Below, in pieces: positions 27,344 to 37,047 of a stretch of 64,000 nucleotides of DNA (positions are counted from its first letter, which is position 1; every line of letters begins with the position of its first letter). The DNA lies in contig JAFIEZ010000018.1 of the NCBI GenBank assembly GCA_020832235.1, positions 186,001 through 250,000 on the forward strand. Direction: 5' to 3'. Source of the stretch: Bacteroidota bacterium (GTDB lineage Bacteria > Bacteroidota > Rhodothermia > Balneolales > HLUCCA01). A model generated the notes under the pieces. The model was not told the DNA's origin. It did no database searches and saw only the letters and a list, made by a program, of their open reading frames with translations. The position numbers were made by a program, and so were the translations under genes.

Positions 27344-29095
27344 ATGTCATTCCGATGGGTTTTCACTCAACCGGAAGATGGCGATGCAGTGGTACACCTC
27401 GAACAGGCACTATTCTCGAGCAACGGGAGTGCCAAGGCCAAGAAGCTGTCTTCTGAGGCCGGGCTCACTCTTGCCCGGTTACTGGCTCTGCGCGGAGTTA
27501 CCACCTACGATAGCGCACGCCATTTTTTCCGTCCCGACCTGACCGCGCTTCACGATCCTTTTTTGATGAAAGATATGCACAAGGCGTCTGTACGTCTCGC
27601 CCGTGCCATCCGAAATCAGGAAAAAGTAGTTGTTTACGGTGATTATGATGTTGATGGCACAACGGCCACCGCCATTGTTTACAGCTTCCTGAAACGATTC
27701 GGGGTAGATGTTTCGCACTATATTCCTCATCGTTTTAAAGAGGGGTACGGAATCAGCGAAGACGGGATCCAATTTGCTATTAATAGTAAAAGTGACCTCA
27801 TCGTCTCGGTCGATTGTGGTATTACAGCGGTTGAAGAAGCAAAATTCGCCAAAGAGAAAGGTATTGACCTGGTGATTTGTGATCATCATAATGCCGGAGA
27901 TGAAATACCGGACGCTGTTGCAGTGCTGGACCCTAAACGGCCCGATTGTGACTACCCTTTTGATGGGCTTTCTGGTGCGGGTGTAGGATTTAAGCTGGTT
28001 CAGGCTACCCTTTCAAAGCTTGGTTTACCTCAGGATGAAGCCTATAAATTTCTAGATCTTGTGGCGATATCCATCGCCTCTGATATTGTGCCAATTGTGG
28101 ATGAAAACAGAATTTTGATGCGTGAGGGGCTAAAACTCCTGAATGAATCTCCCCGGGTAGGCATTAAAGCGCTGATGAATCTCATTAAGATGGACATCGG
28201 CAAGGTGAGTACATCCAACATTGTGTTCTCAATTGGTCCTCGCATCAATGCTGCAGGCAGAATGGGGGATGCAGGAACAGCCATGCAATTGCTTATTGCC
28301 GAATCATATGAAGAAGCCTCGAAGTTTGCCGCGGAGCTGGAGGCTATCAATCAGAAACGCCGCAAAACCGACACCAAAACCATGGAACAGGCCATGATTC
28401 AAATTGATGAGCGGGTAAATATGAGCACCTGCGCCTCTGTGGTGTTGCATCATCCCGAATGGCATCTGGGTGTGATTGGTATTGTGGCATCGAGGTTGGT
28501 TGATCAGTATTGCAGACCGGCCGTGATGCTCAGTACGGTTGATGGCAAAATCAAAGGTTCGGCCCGAAGCGTGAAGGGATTTAACATTTACAACGCGCTG
28601 AAAGAATGCGAAGATTTGTTGATACAATTTGGCGGTCACGAGTTTGCTGCCGGACTCACCATGGAAGAAAGCAAACTGGATGAGTTCCGGGAACGGTTCA
28701 ATCAGATTGTGCGGGAGCGCATGTGCGATGAAGATTTCAAACCTGAGCTGAGCATCGATGCCGAGATTGAGCTGAGTTACATAGATGCACAGTTTTGGAA
28801 GGTGTTGAGTCAGTTTGAGCCTTTTGGTCCGCTGAATACAAAACCTGTATTCGTGAGTAAAGGTGTGCAGGTAGTGGGGAACCCGATTATTGTGGGCAGA
28901 GACCACTTAAAGCTGAGGGTGATGCAGAACGGTTCGTATGCCTTTGATGCCATTGGATTTAATTTGGGTTCGCATCTTGAGGATGTGCGTAGTTGTCAGA
29001 ACGGTTGCCTGGAAATGGCCTTTACCATTGATGAAAACACCTGGAGAAATCGAACTTCCCTCCAACTGCAGGTTCTGGACTTGCGTGTGAATTAA
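27344..29095 (+). CDS. recJ: Single-stranded-DNA-specific exonuclease RecJ
   Basis: 5'-3' ssDNA exonuclease used in recombination and mismatch repair. The DHH phosphoesterase core shows DYDVDGTTATAI near residue 100, VDCGITA, DHHNAGDEIPDAVAVLDP near 180, and PRINAAGRMGDA; the DHHA1 domain contains GGHEFAAGLTM; an OB-type C-terminal domain completes the 583 residues. All metal-binding Asp and His motifs are present. It is transcribed from a 260-bp divergent region shared with pheA, and the tRNA-Phe gene follows. Confidence 0.96.
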   Translation: MSFRWVFTQPEDGDAVVHLEQALFSSNGSAKAKKLSSEAGLTLARLLALRGVTTYDSARHFFRPDLTALHDPFLMKDMHKASVRLARAIRNQEKVVVYGDYDVDGTTATAIVYSFLKRFGVDVSHYIPHRFKEGYGISEDGIQFAINSKSDLIVSVDCGITAVEEAKFAKEKGIDLVICDHHNAGDEIPDAVAVLDPKRPDCDYPFDGLSGAGVGFKLVQATLSKLGLPQDEAYKFLDLVAISIASDIVPIVDENRILMREGLKLLNESPRVGIKALMNLIKMDIGKVSTSNIVFSIGPRINAAGRMGDAGTAMQLLIAESYEEASKFAAELEAINQKRRKTDTKTMEQAMIQIDERVNMSTCASVVLHHPEWHLGVIGIVASRLVDQYCRPAVMLSTVDGKIKGSARSVKGFNIYNALKECEDLLIQFGGHEFAAGLTMEESKLDEFRERFNQIVRERMCDEDFKPELSIDAEIELSYIDAQFWKVLSQFEPFGPLNTKPVFVSKGVQVVGNPIIVGRDHLKLRVMQNGSYAFDAIGFNLGSHLEDVRSCQNGCLEMAFTIDENTWRNRTSLQLQVLDLRVN

Positions 29096-29293
29096 TGTGG
29101 TTTGGTTGGAGGGTGTCGTATATAGAGTTCTGATTCTGTTTATTTGATGATTCAGATACGCTGATGGTTCGGTTTCTTATTCCGCTCGTATTCTCTGGAG
29201 TGGGCTGCACTGCCATCCTATGGTGTGTGGGTAAAAGCATGGCGCATCGCAATTCCTACCTTTTTAAAAAAATTGTGAAAAAGGTATTTCATT

Positions 29294-29323
29294 GAGCATC
29301 AAATACTCATATATTTGATGCTC
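29294..29323. repeat. 12-bp perfect inverted repeat upstream of tRNA-Phe
   Basis: GAGCATCAAATA (29294-29305) and TATTTGATGCTC (29312-29323) pair without mismatch around a 6-nt loop. It lies between recJ and the tRNA gene and could end the recJ transcript, although only TTG follows. Confidence 0.6.
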
Positions 29324-29361
29324 TTGAATAAACGATAGCTCATTGAGTTACGTTTTGTCGG

Positions 29362-29434
29362 GGGACTGTAGCTCAGTTGGTAGAGCAATGGACTGAAAAT
29401 CCATGTGTCGGCGGTTCGATTCCGCCCGGTCCCA
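29362..29434 (+). tRNA. tRNA-Phe (GAA)
   Basis: A 73-nt tRNA. The acceptor arm GGGACTG pairs with CGGTCCC (one T-G pair), the D arm is GCTC-AGTTGGTA-GAGC, the anticodon arm is ATGGA-CTGAAAA-TCCAT with anticodon GAA, and the T arm is GGCGG-TTCGATT-CCGCC. The discriminator base is A, followed by CC; a full CCA end is not encoded (ACCT). Confidence 0.97.
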
Positions 29435-29443
29435 CCTTACACT

Positions 29444-29484
29444 AAGCCTAAGCTGCATATAAACAGCATCTTAGGCTTTTTTGT
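29444..29484 (+). terminator. Intrinsic terminator after tRNA-Phe
   Basis: AGCCTAAG (29445-29452) pairs with CTTAGGCT (29470-29477), extended by CTG/CAG, and the stem is followed by a T-rich run. Confidence 0.85.
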
Positions 29485-29592
29485 TTTTATGCAGGTACCA
29501 ATAAAGGTGCGCGTGCGGGCACTATAATAATCCGTCTTTTGTTTAGGATGGTATCCGTATTGTGAATTACACGGTTACCATACAAACATCCT

Positions 29593-30075
29593 ATGCATTT
29601 CTATCAATTTGAAGCTGAAAGGCTGCGTGGAGGCACAGCATCTATGCAGGCCTACCAGGGCAAGACGATACTGATTGTGAATACAGCCAGTAAGTGCGGA
29701 CTTACGCCCCAATATCAGGGGCTCGAAGAACTCTATCGCAGGTATGAGTCGCAAGGTCTTGTAGTTTTAGGATTTCCCTGTAACCAATTCGGTAATCAGG
29801 AACCCGGCATGGCTGCCGAAATTGAATCCTTTTGTCAGGTAAACTATGGGGTGAGTTTCCCCATATTTGCCAAGGTCGATGTTAACGGGAAAAACGCCCA
29901 TCCCTTATTTTCCTATCTAAAAAAAGAGCTTCCCGGTTCGCTGGGTATTGGTACAATTAAATGGAACTTCACAAAGTTTTTGATTAACAAAAAGGGTGTA
30001 CCTGTTCAACGCTTTTCCCCTGTTACGCCCCCTGAGCGGCTGGCATCCTATATTGAGAAGATTCTGGCAGATTAA
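29593..30075 (+). CDS. Glutathione peroxidase-family thiol peroxidase
   Basis: A 160-residue peroxidase of the GPx family. The peroxidatic residue is Cys35 in NTASKCGLTPQY, not selenocysteine; the Gln in PCNQFGNQEPG and the Trp-Asn of IKWNFTKFLI complete the catalytic tetrad. A second Cys in QVNYG-preceding FCQ (around residue 82) could act as the resolving residue, so the electron donor is more likely thioredoxin, or bacillithiol-linked, than glutathione. It has no signal peptide and is a single gene. Confidence 0.93.
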   Translation: MHFYQFEAERLRGGTASMQAYQGKTILIVNTASKCGLTPQYQGLEELYRRYESQGLVVLGFPCNQFGNQEPGMAAEIESFCQVNYGVSFPIFAKVDVNGKNAHPLFSYLKKELPGSLGIGTIKWNFTKFLINKKGVPVQRFSPVTPPERLASYIEKILAD

Positions 30076-30216
30076 ACGTGCAGAAAATAAATCTGTACCA
30101 ATCAAGGGTTAGGTGTCTAGTTTCTGCATCTTTCCTCGCTTAAGGATTTAAACGGCTACATATCTACGCCGATTCTGTTTTCACACCAGACTAACAATAA
30201 TATAATAGGTGTATCC

Positions 30217-32931
30217 ATGAGCAAGTCCCTACTCTACAAGGCTATTAGCATTTTCTTCATCATATTTTCTATTCAAAACACTTCACTTGCGCAATTCAGT
30301 ACCACCGATTTACCCGGCACATTTATTGAACTACCGCTTGACGTTCAGGGAGGTGACGTACATCATATGGAATTCCATAACGGGTTGCTATACCTAACAG
30401 GTAGTTTCAATGGCGGATTCGCTATCTATAATCCAGTTACCGAAGTTACGAGTATTCCAGACCTCGGACTCAAAGGCTTCGGCCATCAGTTTACCAGGTT
30501 TGGAAATCAGCTTTTCATTGTTGGAGATTTCATTATGGCAGGAGAATTTACTGCAAACAACATTGTAGCATTTGACCTGGAAACAAATTCGTTTTTGCAA
30601 CCTCCTTCTGATTTGACCTCCGCAGAGACTTTACTATCCGTTACCACCAACAGCGACGCCGTCTTTGCCGTTAAAGAAGACGGCATAATAATGTTTACAC
30701 CAACCGAAACTGGTTTTTCATCCGAAAACCTCAGCTATTTTTCAGCTGCAGAGATACAATCGAGCCCCGAACCCTATCTCCGATCACTTATTATTGGGGA
30801 TTATGTAGCTGTTGGAGGTCAGACGTACACAGTTTACGATACCGACTATTTCATTTTAGGACGAATTATTGAATCAGGGCAAGGCAGTGTTATTACTCTA
30901 AACCCCTTACCAGACGGATCATTTAGCCAGCCCGACGAGACGAGAGTGAGGGACATGATCTACAAAGATGATTATGCTCTCATTTTAAGAGAATCAGGTA
31001 TAATTGCTTACGTTCCGGCAAATCAGTTTATCCCAGATCCTTGGCACGATCCATTTTACAAAGATTTTATACGACCTACAGCAGCCTCTTCCCGACTCTT
31101 GCACAACATGGATAGTTTTTTATATATGCTCGCTGTGAACGATGTGCAAATCAAAATCGGTCGACAATTACTCAAAGGTGGCCCTTTTCGATTTAATATC
31201 GATCTCTCGCTTAATGAGAACTTTAAAAACGGCACCTTCAATATGACAAGTCTTGAAGGTATGCTTTATATTGCCGGACCGATTTCTGGAGTTAATCCTG
31301 AACAGCAGGTAACCCTCTTTGCAGCTGACCTCACCTCAGATATCATTGACTGGTCACTCACACTAAGAGCTCTTGAGGGCAAAGATATTTCCCGCTCGCT
31401 AACAATTGGTACTTCCGGTGATGCAAGTGATGATTTTGACATTCTTTTCGACCGAATGGCACCTCCACTACCTCCGGATGGAGCCTTTGATGCACGTATT
31501 AAACCCGACCTTATTAGAGATTATAGAATGACTACCGATTCGGAAACTGTTTGGGAAATTCCTGTGATTCAGTCGGCGCAAAAAGGTTTAATTGCACTGG
31601 AATGGGACCCGCAGGAACTGGATGAAATTCCAGGCATCTTGCTTTTAGACATTCTCAGTTCAAGTGACACCACGAGTATTAATATGCGCCACAGAATGTC
31701 GTATGAGCGAGATGATGAAGAAGTACTGTTTATCATACGTCATCTGCTTGAGACCCCATTTACACAAGAGTACCCTTCCGGTTGGTTCCTGATCGGTTCA
31801 CCACAATCGGAGCCTTTTGACCCAATCACAGGTGTACGTCATTCGGTTAACGAAACATTATTTGGGTTTAACGGTGCCTATACCGATGAAACTAGCATGA
31901 TTGCAGGACAAGGCTACTGGCTTTATAGTAGTGATGTTGCAGAAGCTACATTTACTCCCCCTTTTGAAGATACCATTACACGCTTTTTGCGACAGGGTTG
32001 GAATCTGGTATCCGGTGTCTGGCAGCCAACTCCTCTGAACTTGGTTACTGACCCATCGGGTATTCTGGTTCCTGGAACGTTATATTCGTTTGATAGCGGA
32101 TATACTCTTGCAGACGCTATTAAACCGGGTAAAGGGTATTGGGTAATGGCGTCTGAATCGGGTGAGATTACCATTTCACTTGAGGGTGATATAAGCGCAG
32201 GAAAAAGGCCCCCTGAAGTAGCACTACCAGAAGGGTTTATGGTTTTTGAAGTAAGTCACGGCACAGTGCATAGTCTGGAATTTATTCAAGGTGAACACAG
32301 TAATGTAGAAAGCGATGAAATAAAACGATATGCCATGCCACCATTACCCCCCGCAGATGCTTTCGACATACGGTTTAGTAATAATAGCAGGCTCGTTAAT
32401 CAAATCGATGCACAACTAGATGTGCGTAACCCCAAGCACGACCTTACGATAACCCTGTATGAATCGCCTCTTACAGATGGTCAGTGGCTTGATCTGACAC
32501 TCTACTACGGTAACGTAGATACACCGGAATTAGAACTCCAAGTACAACCCGGAGAAACTGTCACCCTTGCAGCAAAAGTTGAAGATGGTCGGTACCTTGC
32601 CAAGATAATAACCAGAACGGGTGGAGTTGTAAGTATTGATGATGTTGAACGGATTACATTGCCTGCAATGGTAGAATTGCGCCAAAATTATCCTAATCCA
32701 TTTAATCCATCTACGACCATTGGCTATAGTATTCCTGAAATGACAGATGTTCGACTAGATGTGTACAACATGCTTGGTCAGCACGTAACTACAATGGTGG
32801 AGCAAAACAACCATGCTGCAGGATTCCACTCTGTACGCTTTGATGCTACCGGGCTTTCATCGGGGATGTATGTGTACCGTTTACATGCGGGTAATACTGT
32901 AATTACGAAGAAATTTACGCTGATTAAATAA
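30217..32931 (+). CDS. T9SS-exported protein with propeller-like N-terminus
   Basis: Secreted protein of 904 residues, function unknown. A signal peptide (cleavage near NTSLAQ) precedes about 350 residues with repeated short strands such as GLLYLTGSFNGGFAIYN and QLFIVGDFI, suggesting a beta-propeller. A middle part (about 390-700) contains two DAFDxRF/DARIKP segments after PPLPP (PPLPPDGAFDARI and PPLPPADAFDIRF), plus GQGYWLYS and GKGYWVMA repeats. The last 80 residues are a type A T9SS sorting domain with LRQNYPNPFNPSTTIGYS and final KKFTLIK. It would cross the outer membrane and be attached to the surface or released. The neighbouring genes do not reveal its job. Confidence 0.85.
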   Translation: MSKSLLYKAISIFFIIFSIQNTSLAQFSTTDLPGTFIELPLDVQGGDVHHMEFHNGLLYLTGSFNGGFAIYNPVTEVTSIPDLGLKGFGHQFTRFGNQLFIVGDFIMAGEFTANNIVAFDLETNSFLQPPSDLTSAETLLSVTTNSDAVFAVKEDGIIMFTPTETGFSSENLSYFSAAEIQSSPEPYLRSLIIGDYVAVGGQTYTVYDTDYFILGRIIESGQGSVITLNPLPDGSFSQPDETRVRDMIYKDDYALILRESGIIAYVPANQFIPDPWHDPFYKDFIRPTAASSRLLHNMDSFLYMLAVNDVQIKIGRQLLKGGPFRFNIDLSLNENFKNGTFNMTSLEGMLYIAGPISGVNPEQQVTLFAADLTSDIIDWSLTLRALEGKDISRSLTIGTSGDASDDFDILFDRMAPPLPPDGAFDARIKPDLIRDYRMTTDSETVWEIPVIQSAQKGLIALEWDPQELDEIPGILLLDILSSSDTTSINMRHRMSYERDDEEVLFIIRHLLETPFTQEYPSGWFLIGSPQSEPFDPITGVRHSVNETLFGFNGAYTDETSMIAGQGYWLYSSDVAEATFTPPFEDTITRFLRQGWNLVSGVWQPTPLNLVTDPSGILVPGTLYSFDSGYTLADAIKPGKGYWVMASESGEITISLEGDISAGKRPPEVALPEGFMVFEVSHGTVHSLEFIQGEHSNVESDEIKRYAMPPLPPADAFDIRFSNNSRLVNQIDAQLDVRNPKHDLTITLYESPLTDGQWLDLTLYYGNVDTPELELQVQPGETVTLAAKVEDGRYLAKIITRTGGVVSIDDVERITLPAMVELRQNYPNPFNPSTTIGYSIPEMTDVRLDVYNMLGQHVTTMVEQNNHAAGFHSVRFDATGLSSGMYVYRLHAGNTVITKKFTLIK

Positions 32932-32947
32932 ATTAGTGCAAGATAAC

Positions 32948-32983
32948 TACCGGCCAATATGCCAGAATGCATGTTTGCCGGTA
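32948..32983 (+). terminator. Possible terminator hairpin
   Basis: TACCGGC (32948-32954) pairs with GCCGGTA (32977-32983) just after the 904-aa gene. The loop is long and no strong T run follows. Confidence 0.3.
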
Positions 32984-33141
32984 ACTGTTTAATCTGGCGA
33001 TGTGTTCGGTATCAAATGGTATTTATAGCATAAATTCCATAAAAAACCCTATTATGGTAGCTGTTTAGGTTTAGTCTTATGCAGTCCGATTATATGTATT
33101 CAGTTATGCCCTTTAATTTCAGTTTTAAACACAGCTACCAC

Positions 33142-33873
33142 ATGGTAAACAATCAAGCTTCCTCTTTTGTGCGGAATCCACTGCTAAATGTTCTGGCATT
33201 GAGTGGTTTCATACTCTTACTTTGCGGAACACTTCATGCTCAATCGGCACAGTTTAACCAGCTTCGGAGCATGATGCAGGAAATGGAATTGAATCGATCG
33301 GCTTTTCCTGAGGAGATTGTTGGCCACCCCTATCTGCATAATGAATGGATTCCAGGCGTATTTACCATACAGGGCGAGGGAGCGTATGGTGAGCTTCAGT
33401 TAAAATTCGAAATAGTCAGCGGTCTGGTCGGTGTGATGTTTGAAGGCGACTCATTGTATCTTCGTCCTCAGCTGGTACCGCAGTTTCGCTACAATATTCA
33501 GGGAGAGGAGTTTCTATTCCAAAACGGATTCCCCTTGGGTGACGTGAACCTTACACGCGATACCTATCTACGGGTTCTTTTCGATGAAAAGGAAGAGTGG
33601 TCATTGTTTATGCATTATAGAAAGGTATTTCTGGATGCAGAGCAGCCACGACCTTATGGTGATTACAGACGCGACCCTATTTTTGAGGAGCGTTTTGTCT
33701 ATTTCGTTCGCTCTCCGGATGGAGAATGGTCGCGCTTCAGACCTACCCGACGAGGTATTGGCCGTCTTTTTGACGATGGAAGAGAGGCAACGCGATATAT
33801 TCGCACCAACAACCTGAGTTTTAATGATCCAGCTGATTTGACACGCGTTTTCCGTCATATGGCCGGCAACTAG
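33142..33873 (+). CDS. Secreted protein, unknown function
   Basis: I do not recognise a family. From the ATG at 33142 the protein has 243 residues with a signal peptide (hydrophobic LLNVLALSGFILLLCG, cleavage near LHAQ/SA). The frame is open to 33079, but those 21 residues precede a normal signal peptide and look untranslated. The mature part is rich in charged and aromatic residues (EEWSLFMHYRKVFLD, RFVYFVRSPDGEWSRF), without cysteines, and reads as an all-beta soluble protein. It follows the 904-aa T9SS gene by about 210 bp and may be related in function. Confidence 0.65.
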   Translation: MVNNQASSFVRNPLLNVLALSGFILLLCGTLHAQSAQFNQLRSMMQEMELNRSAFPEEIVGHPYLHNEWIPGVFTIQGEGAYGELQLKFEIVSGLVGVMFEGDSLYLRPQLVPQFRYNIQGEEFLFQNGFPLGDVNLTRDTYLRVLFDEKEEWSLFMHYRKVFLDAEQPRPYGDYRRDPIFEERFVYFVRSPDGEWSRFRPTRRGIGRLFDDGREATRYIRTNNLSFNDPADLTRVFRHMAGN

Positions 33874-33954
33874 TGCTATATGAAGCTTCAGAACACATTC
33901 ATACACTCCAGTTCGTGTCGCCTTTAGCGATACTTAGCCAAGAATAAATTCTCA

Positions 33955-36738
33955 TCAGGTCTTTTTCAGATACTCTTCCAGAATTGCTGTTAATTTATTT
34001 ATTTCAACCGGCTTGGAAAGAAAGTCATCCATTCCGGCTTCAAAGCACAACTCCCTTTCTTCTTTAAGTGCACCAGCAGTGAGCGCTACAATGGGTATGT
34101 GATTCAGATGTTGGTCCAATTCAAACGTTCGTATCGCCCGTGTGGCCTCTAAACCATCCATTTCGGGCATGTGAACATCCATAAAAATGAGATCGGGTGG
34201 CGATGATTTGACATATTCTACTGTCTCAACGCCCGTTTGAGCTGTTTTTAACACTGCATCAGGCATAATTTTTTGCAACAATGCTTTGATCATGATCAGA
34301 TTCATCGGATGATCTTCAGCAATTAATATCTTTACGCGAGCAGGTGTCTCCTTGTTATCCACGATATATTGCATGAATTCGTCCGAATCGGAGCGACATG
34401 TCCCATCTAGAGCCTTCTCCCCTCCTTCAGCATAGCTAAACCCTCCCAGGCAGGTTGAGAGTTGAGACATTTTAACGGGTTTGGTTAAAAAACAACGAAT
34501 ACCAACTTCTTTAGCCTGATCATGCAGTGTGGTATCGTCTGAAGATGAGTGCATGAGAATAACGGGCAGATCAGATGACGACATGCCAAGGTTGTTCCGA
34601 ATCATACGTACGGTCTCCAATCCGTCAACGTAGGGCATATGGTAGTCGCATAACAATACATCAATATCGTCTGCTTTTTCCAGCACCTTGAGGGCATCCA
34701 GCCCATTTTCACAGGTTATACAGTCAATGCCTGCGTGTGAAAGATTGCGTTCCAGGATTGTTCTGTTAACCATGTTGTCATCTACAATAAGACAACGTTT
34801 TATAGGCAGTTTGACTTCATCCTCATTGTTTTTTGTTGATTCTATTTCAGCTTGAATGGTCATTGAAAAAGTGGAACCAACAGCCGGTTTACTGGTAAAT
34901 TCAATATCAGATCCCATAGCTTGGGCGATCATCTGAGAAATGGCCAAGCCGAGTCCGGTGCCTCCAAAACGACGCGTTGTGGAGCTGTCGGCCTGAGAAA
35001 ACACTTTAAAAAGCTTTGCTCGTTGATCTTTTGTAATCCCAATGCCGGTATCGCGTACCTGAAGTGTTATCCTGGCCTGTTTATTTTCTGAAATTACGGC
35101 CTCTGCACGGAGTTCGACTTCACCTTTGTCTGTAAATTTAACCGCGTTACTTAGAAGGTTTACCAGTATCTGCGTGAGGCGAATGGCATCCGTTTTTATA
35201 AAACGTGGTACTGAAGGATTGATATTCAACAGAAGTTCAATTTTTTTCGTTGAAGCAGCATACTTAACCATGTCGAGGGCGTTTTCGAGCAGATTAATGA
35301 AATCCGTACGTTCATTCTCCCAAACCATCATGTCTGCTTCAATCTTGGAAAAATCAAGAATATTGTTAATGATATTCAGCAAATTCTGACCTGATACATT
35401 TATATATTCAACATACTCCTGAGCGAATTTCTCCAGATCCATCGTTTTTAGAAGCTCTGCAAAACCGATGACTCCATTCAAAGGTGTCCGTATTTCGTGA
35501 CTCATATTCGCAAGAAACTGACTCTTGGCTTTGTTTGCCAGTTCGGCTTCTTGCTTGGCCAGCCGCAATTCGTCTTCCATGCGTTTGCGGTCGGTTATAT
35601 CCTGGTGTGTACCCATCATCCATAATGGTCTGCCATCGGGCAACCAGCTTACAACCTTTCCACGGTCGAGTACCCATACCCAGTGACCGTTCTTATGTTT
35701 CATGCGTGACTCAAAATCATAAAAGTCGCGCTTGCCTTCAAAATGTTCCTGCAGTTGCCTGTTACTGGCCTCAAGGTCGTCTGGATGGGCAAAATGCATC
35801 CACGTTTCTATACTCACCGGACGTATTTCGTCTAGTGTATACCCTGAAATTTCGGCCCAGCGTTCGTTAAAGACCGTTTCACCGGTTTGAACATTCCATT
35901 CCCAGGTGCCTACGTTTGTACCCAGGATAATATTTTCGAGACGGGCGCGATCTTTTTCTAACTCATGCTCCAGCTCTTTGTATGTTGTAACATCAACAAC
36001 AGTACCAATTACCCGCTTGATGACACCATCTGCCTGTATGGCTTCTGTTTTAGTACGAATCCAGCGGAAATTACCTTTTACGGTTTTTATACGAAATTCC
36101 AGATCATAGGGGGTCCCATTACGAACGCACTCCTGAAATGCATTGGAGATTACGGGCCTATCTTCCGGCATATAGCAAGCAATACTATCCCCAATTCGGT
36201 CAACTTCATCATCCGGGTTCATTTCATGAATATGATAAAGCTCCCTCGTCCAGAACATTTCACTGGTTTCTACGGTATACTCCCATCCGCCCGTTACCGT
36301 AATAGCTTCGATTTCTCGGAAAAGCCTATCTCTTCGCTTCAGTTCTGTTTCGCGGGATATACGGTCTGTTACATCTCTGGCTGCTGCATAAATGAGGTTC
36401 CCCTTGGGGTTAGCCCTCCATTCGATATGACGATATGTACCATCGCTGCTCCGGTATCTGTTAACAAAACTTAAAACTTGTTTACTATTTGTAAGATCTG
36501 CAATTGCATCTAATGTTGACTGTAAATCGTCGGGATGTACAAAATCAAGAAAAGACTTGTTTACTAAATCGGATGAGCTGTAGCCCAAAATATCTGACCA
36601 TGCTTCATTCACCCTGATAAACTTCCCTTCAAGATCTGCGATACAGAGTAAATCGAGCGTCAAAGAAAAGAATTCTTGCAGAATTTCTGCGTCATACAGT
36701 TTGGGTTCACCGGTACTTCCGGCAATATTTGTTTCCAT
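33955..36738 (-). CDS. Hybrid histidine kinase with three PAS and two receiver domains
   Basis: A 927-residue soluble signalling protein. Three PAS folds span about residues 15-130, 140-260 and 265-390. HisKA follows with FLANMSHEIRTPLNG, then HATPase (LLSNAVKFTDKGE, DTGIGI, GTGLGLAIS), a first receiver near 645-765 (phospho-Asp in VLLCDYHMPYVDGLE) and a second receiver near 800-925 (DLIFMDVHMPEMDGLEA, with SKPVEI). No transmembrane segment or DNA-binding domain is present, so the sensed signal is intracellular and the output goes through another protein. It lies beside the sugar locus on the minus strand but is separated from GH88 by a terminator, so a role in regulating the locus is speculative. 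Confidence 0.93.
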   Translation of the reverse strand: METNIAGSTGEPKLYDAEILQEFFSLTLDLLCIADLEGKFIRVNEAWSDILGYSSSDLVNKSFLDFVHPDDLQSTLDAIADLTNSKQVLSFVNRYRSSDGTYRHIEWRANPKGNLIYAAARDVTDRISRETELKRRDRLFREIEAITVTGGWEYTVETSEMFWTRELYHIHEMNPDDEVDRIGDSIACYMPEDRPVISNAFQECVRNGTPYDLEFRIKTVKGNFRWIRTKTEAIQADGVIKRVIGTVVDVTTYKELEHELEKDRARLENIILGTNVGTWEWNVQTGETVFNERWAEISGYTLDEIRPVSIETWMHFAHPDDLEASNRQLQEHFEGKRDFYDFESRMKHKNGHWVWVLDRGKVVSWLPDGRPLWMMGTHQDITDRKRMEDELRLAKQEAELANKAKSQFLANMSHEIRTPLNGVIGFAELLKTMDLEKFAQEYVEYINVSGQNLLNIINNILDFSKIEADMMVWENERTDFINLLENALDMVKYAASTKKIELLLNINPSVPRFIKTDAIRLTQILVNLLSNAVKFTDKGEVELRAEAVISENKQARITLQVRDTGIGITKDQRAKLFKVFSQADSSTTRRFGGTGLGLAISQMIAQAMGSDIEFTSKPAVGSTFSMTIQAEIESTKNNEDEVKLPIKRCLIVDDNMVNRTILERNLSHAGIDCITCENGLDALKVLEKADDIDVLLCDYHMPYVDGLETVRMIRNNLGMSSSDLPVILMHSSSDDTTLHDQAKEVGIRCFLTKPVKMSQLSTCLGGFSYAEGGEKALDGTCRSDSDEFMQYIVDNKETPARVKILIAEDHPMNLIMIKALLQKIMPDAVLKTAQTGVETVEYVKSSPPDLIFMDVHMPEMDGLEATRAIRTFELDQHLNHIPIVALTAGALKEERELCFEAGMDDFLSKPVEINKLTAILEEYLKKT

Positions 36739-37047
36739 CTACGAACCTATTTCCTTTCACCACATAGTAATACATACACAAGTACTATCGGTAAGCGAAG
36801 AATAATGTAAAGTGTGTGTTCAAAATCCTCGTATTGCCGATATGCTCCCCCAGCATATCACTTTAAAAGCCCCATCATTCAAATACAATTTGCAAAGCAT
36901 TAGTAAGTTCTCAAAGCTACTGATTCAAAGCAAATGGTTTTCCTATTGCAATATATCTTTTTTCCAATTAAAAAAAAGAATCCGGGAGGGTTATGTTATG
37001 CCACCACCGGATTCTTTTCATATCATGCACCAATTGCGCAATGCATA
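36739..37047. other. Intergenic region between GH88 and the hybrid kinase
   Basis: About 309 bp without a credible gene. It holds the GH88 terminator (36970-37018) and, between it and the kinase start, the presumed kinase promoter, for which I see no clear consensus. Confidence 0.7.
36970..37018 (-). terminator. Intrinsic terminator after GH88
   Basis: On the minus strand AAAGAATCCGG pairs with CCGGATTCTTT (plus-strand positions 37007-37017 and 36976-36986), and the stem runs into about eight T residues. An 11-bp stem with a 20-nt loop. Confidence 0.85.

Noticed and set aside
29593-30075. Selenoprotein glutathione peroxidase
   Set aside because: The peroxidatic codon is TGC (Cys35); there is no in-frame TGA.
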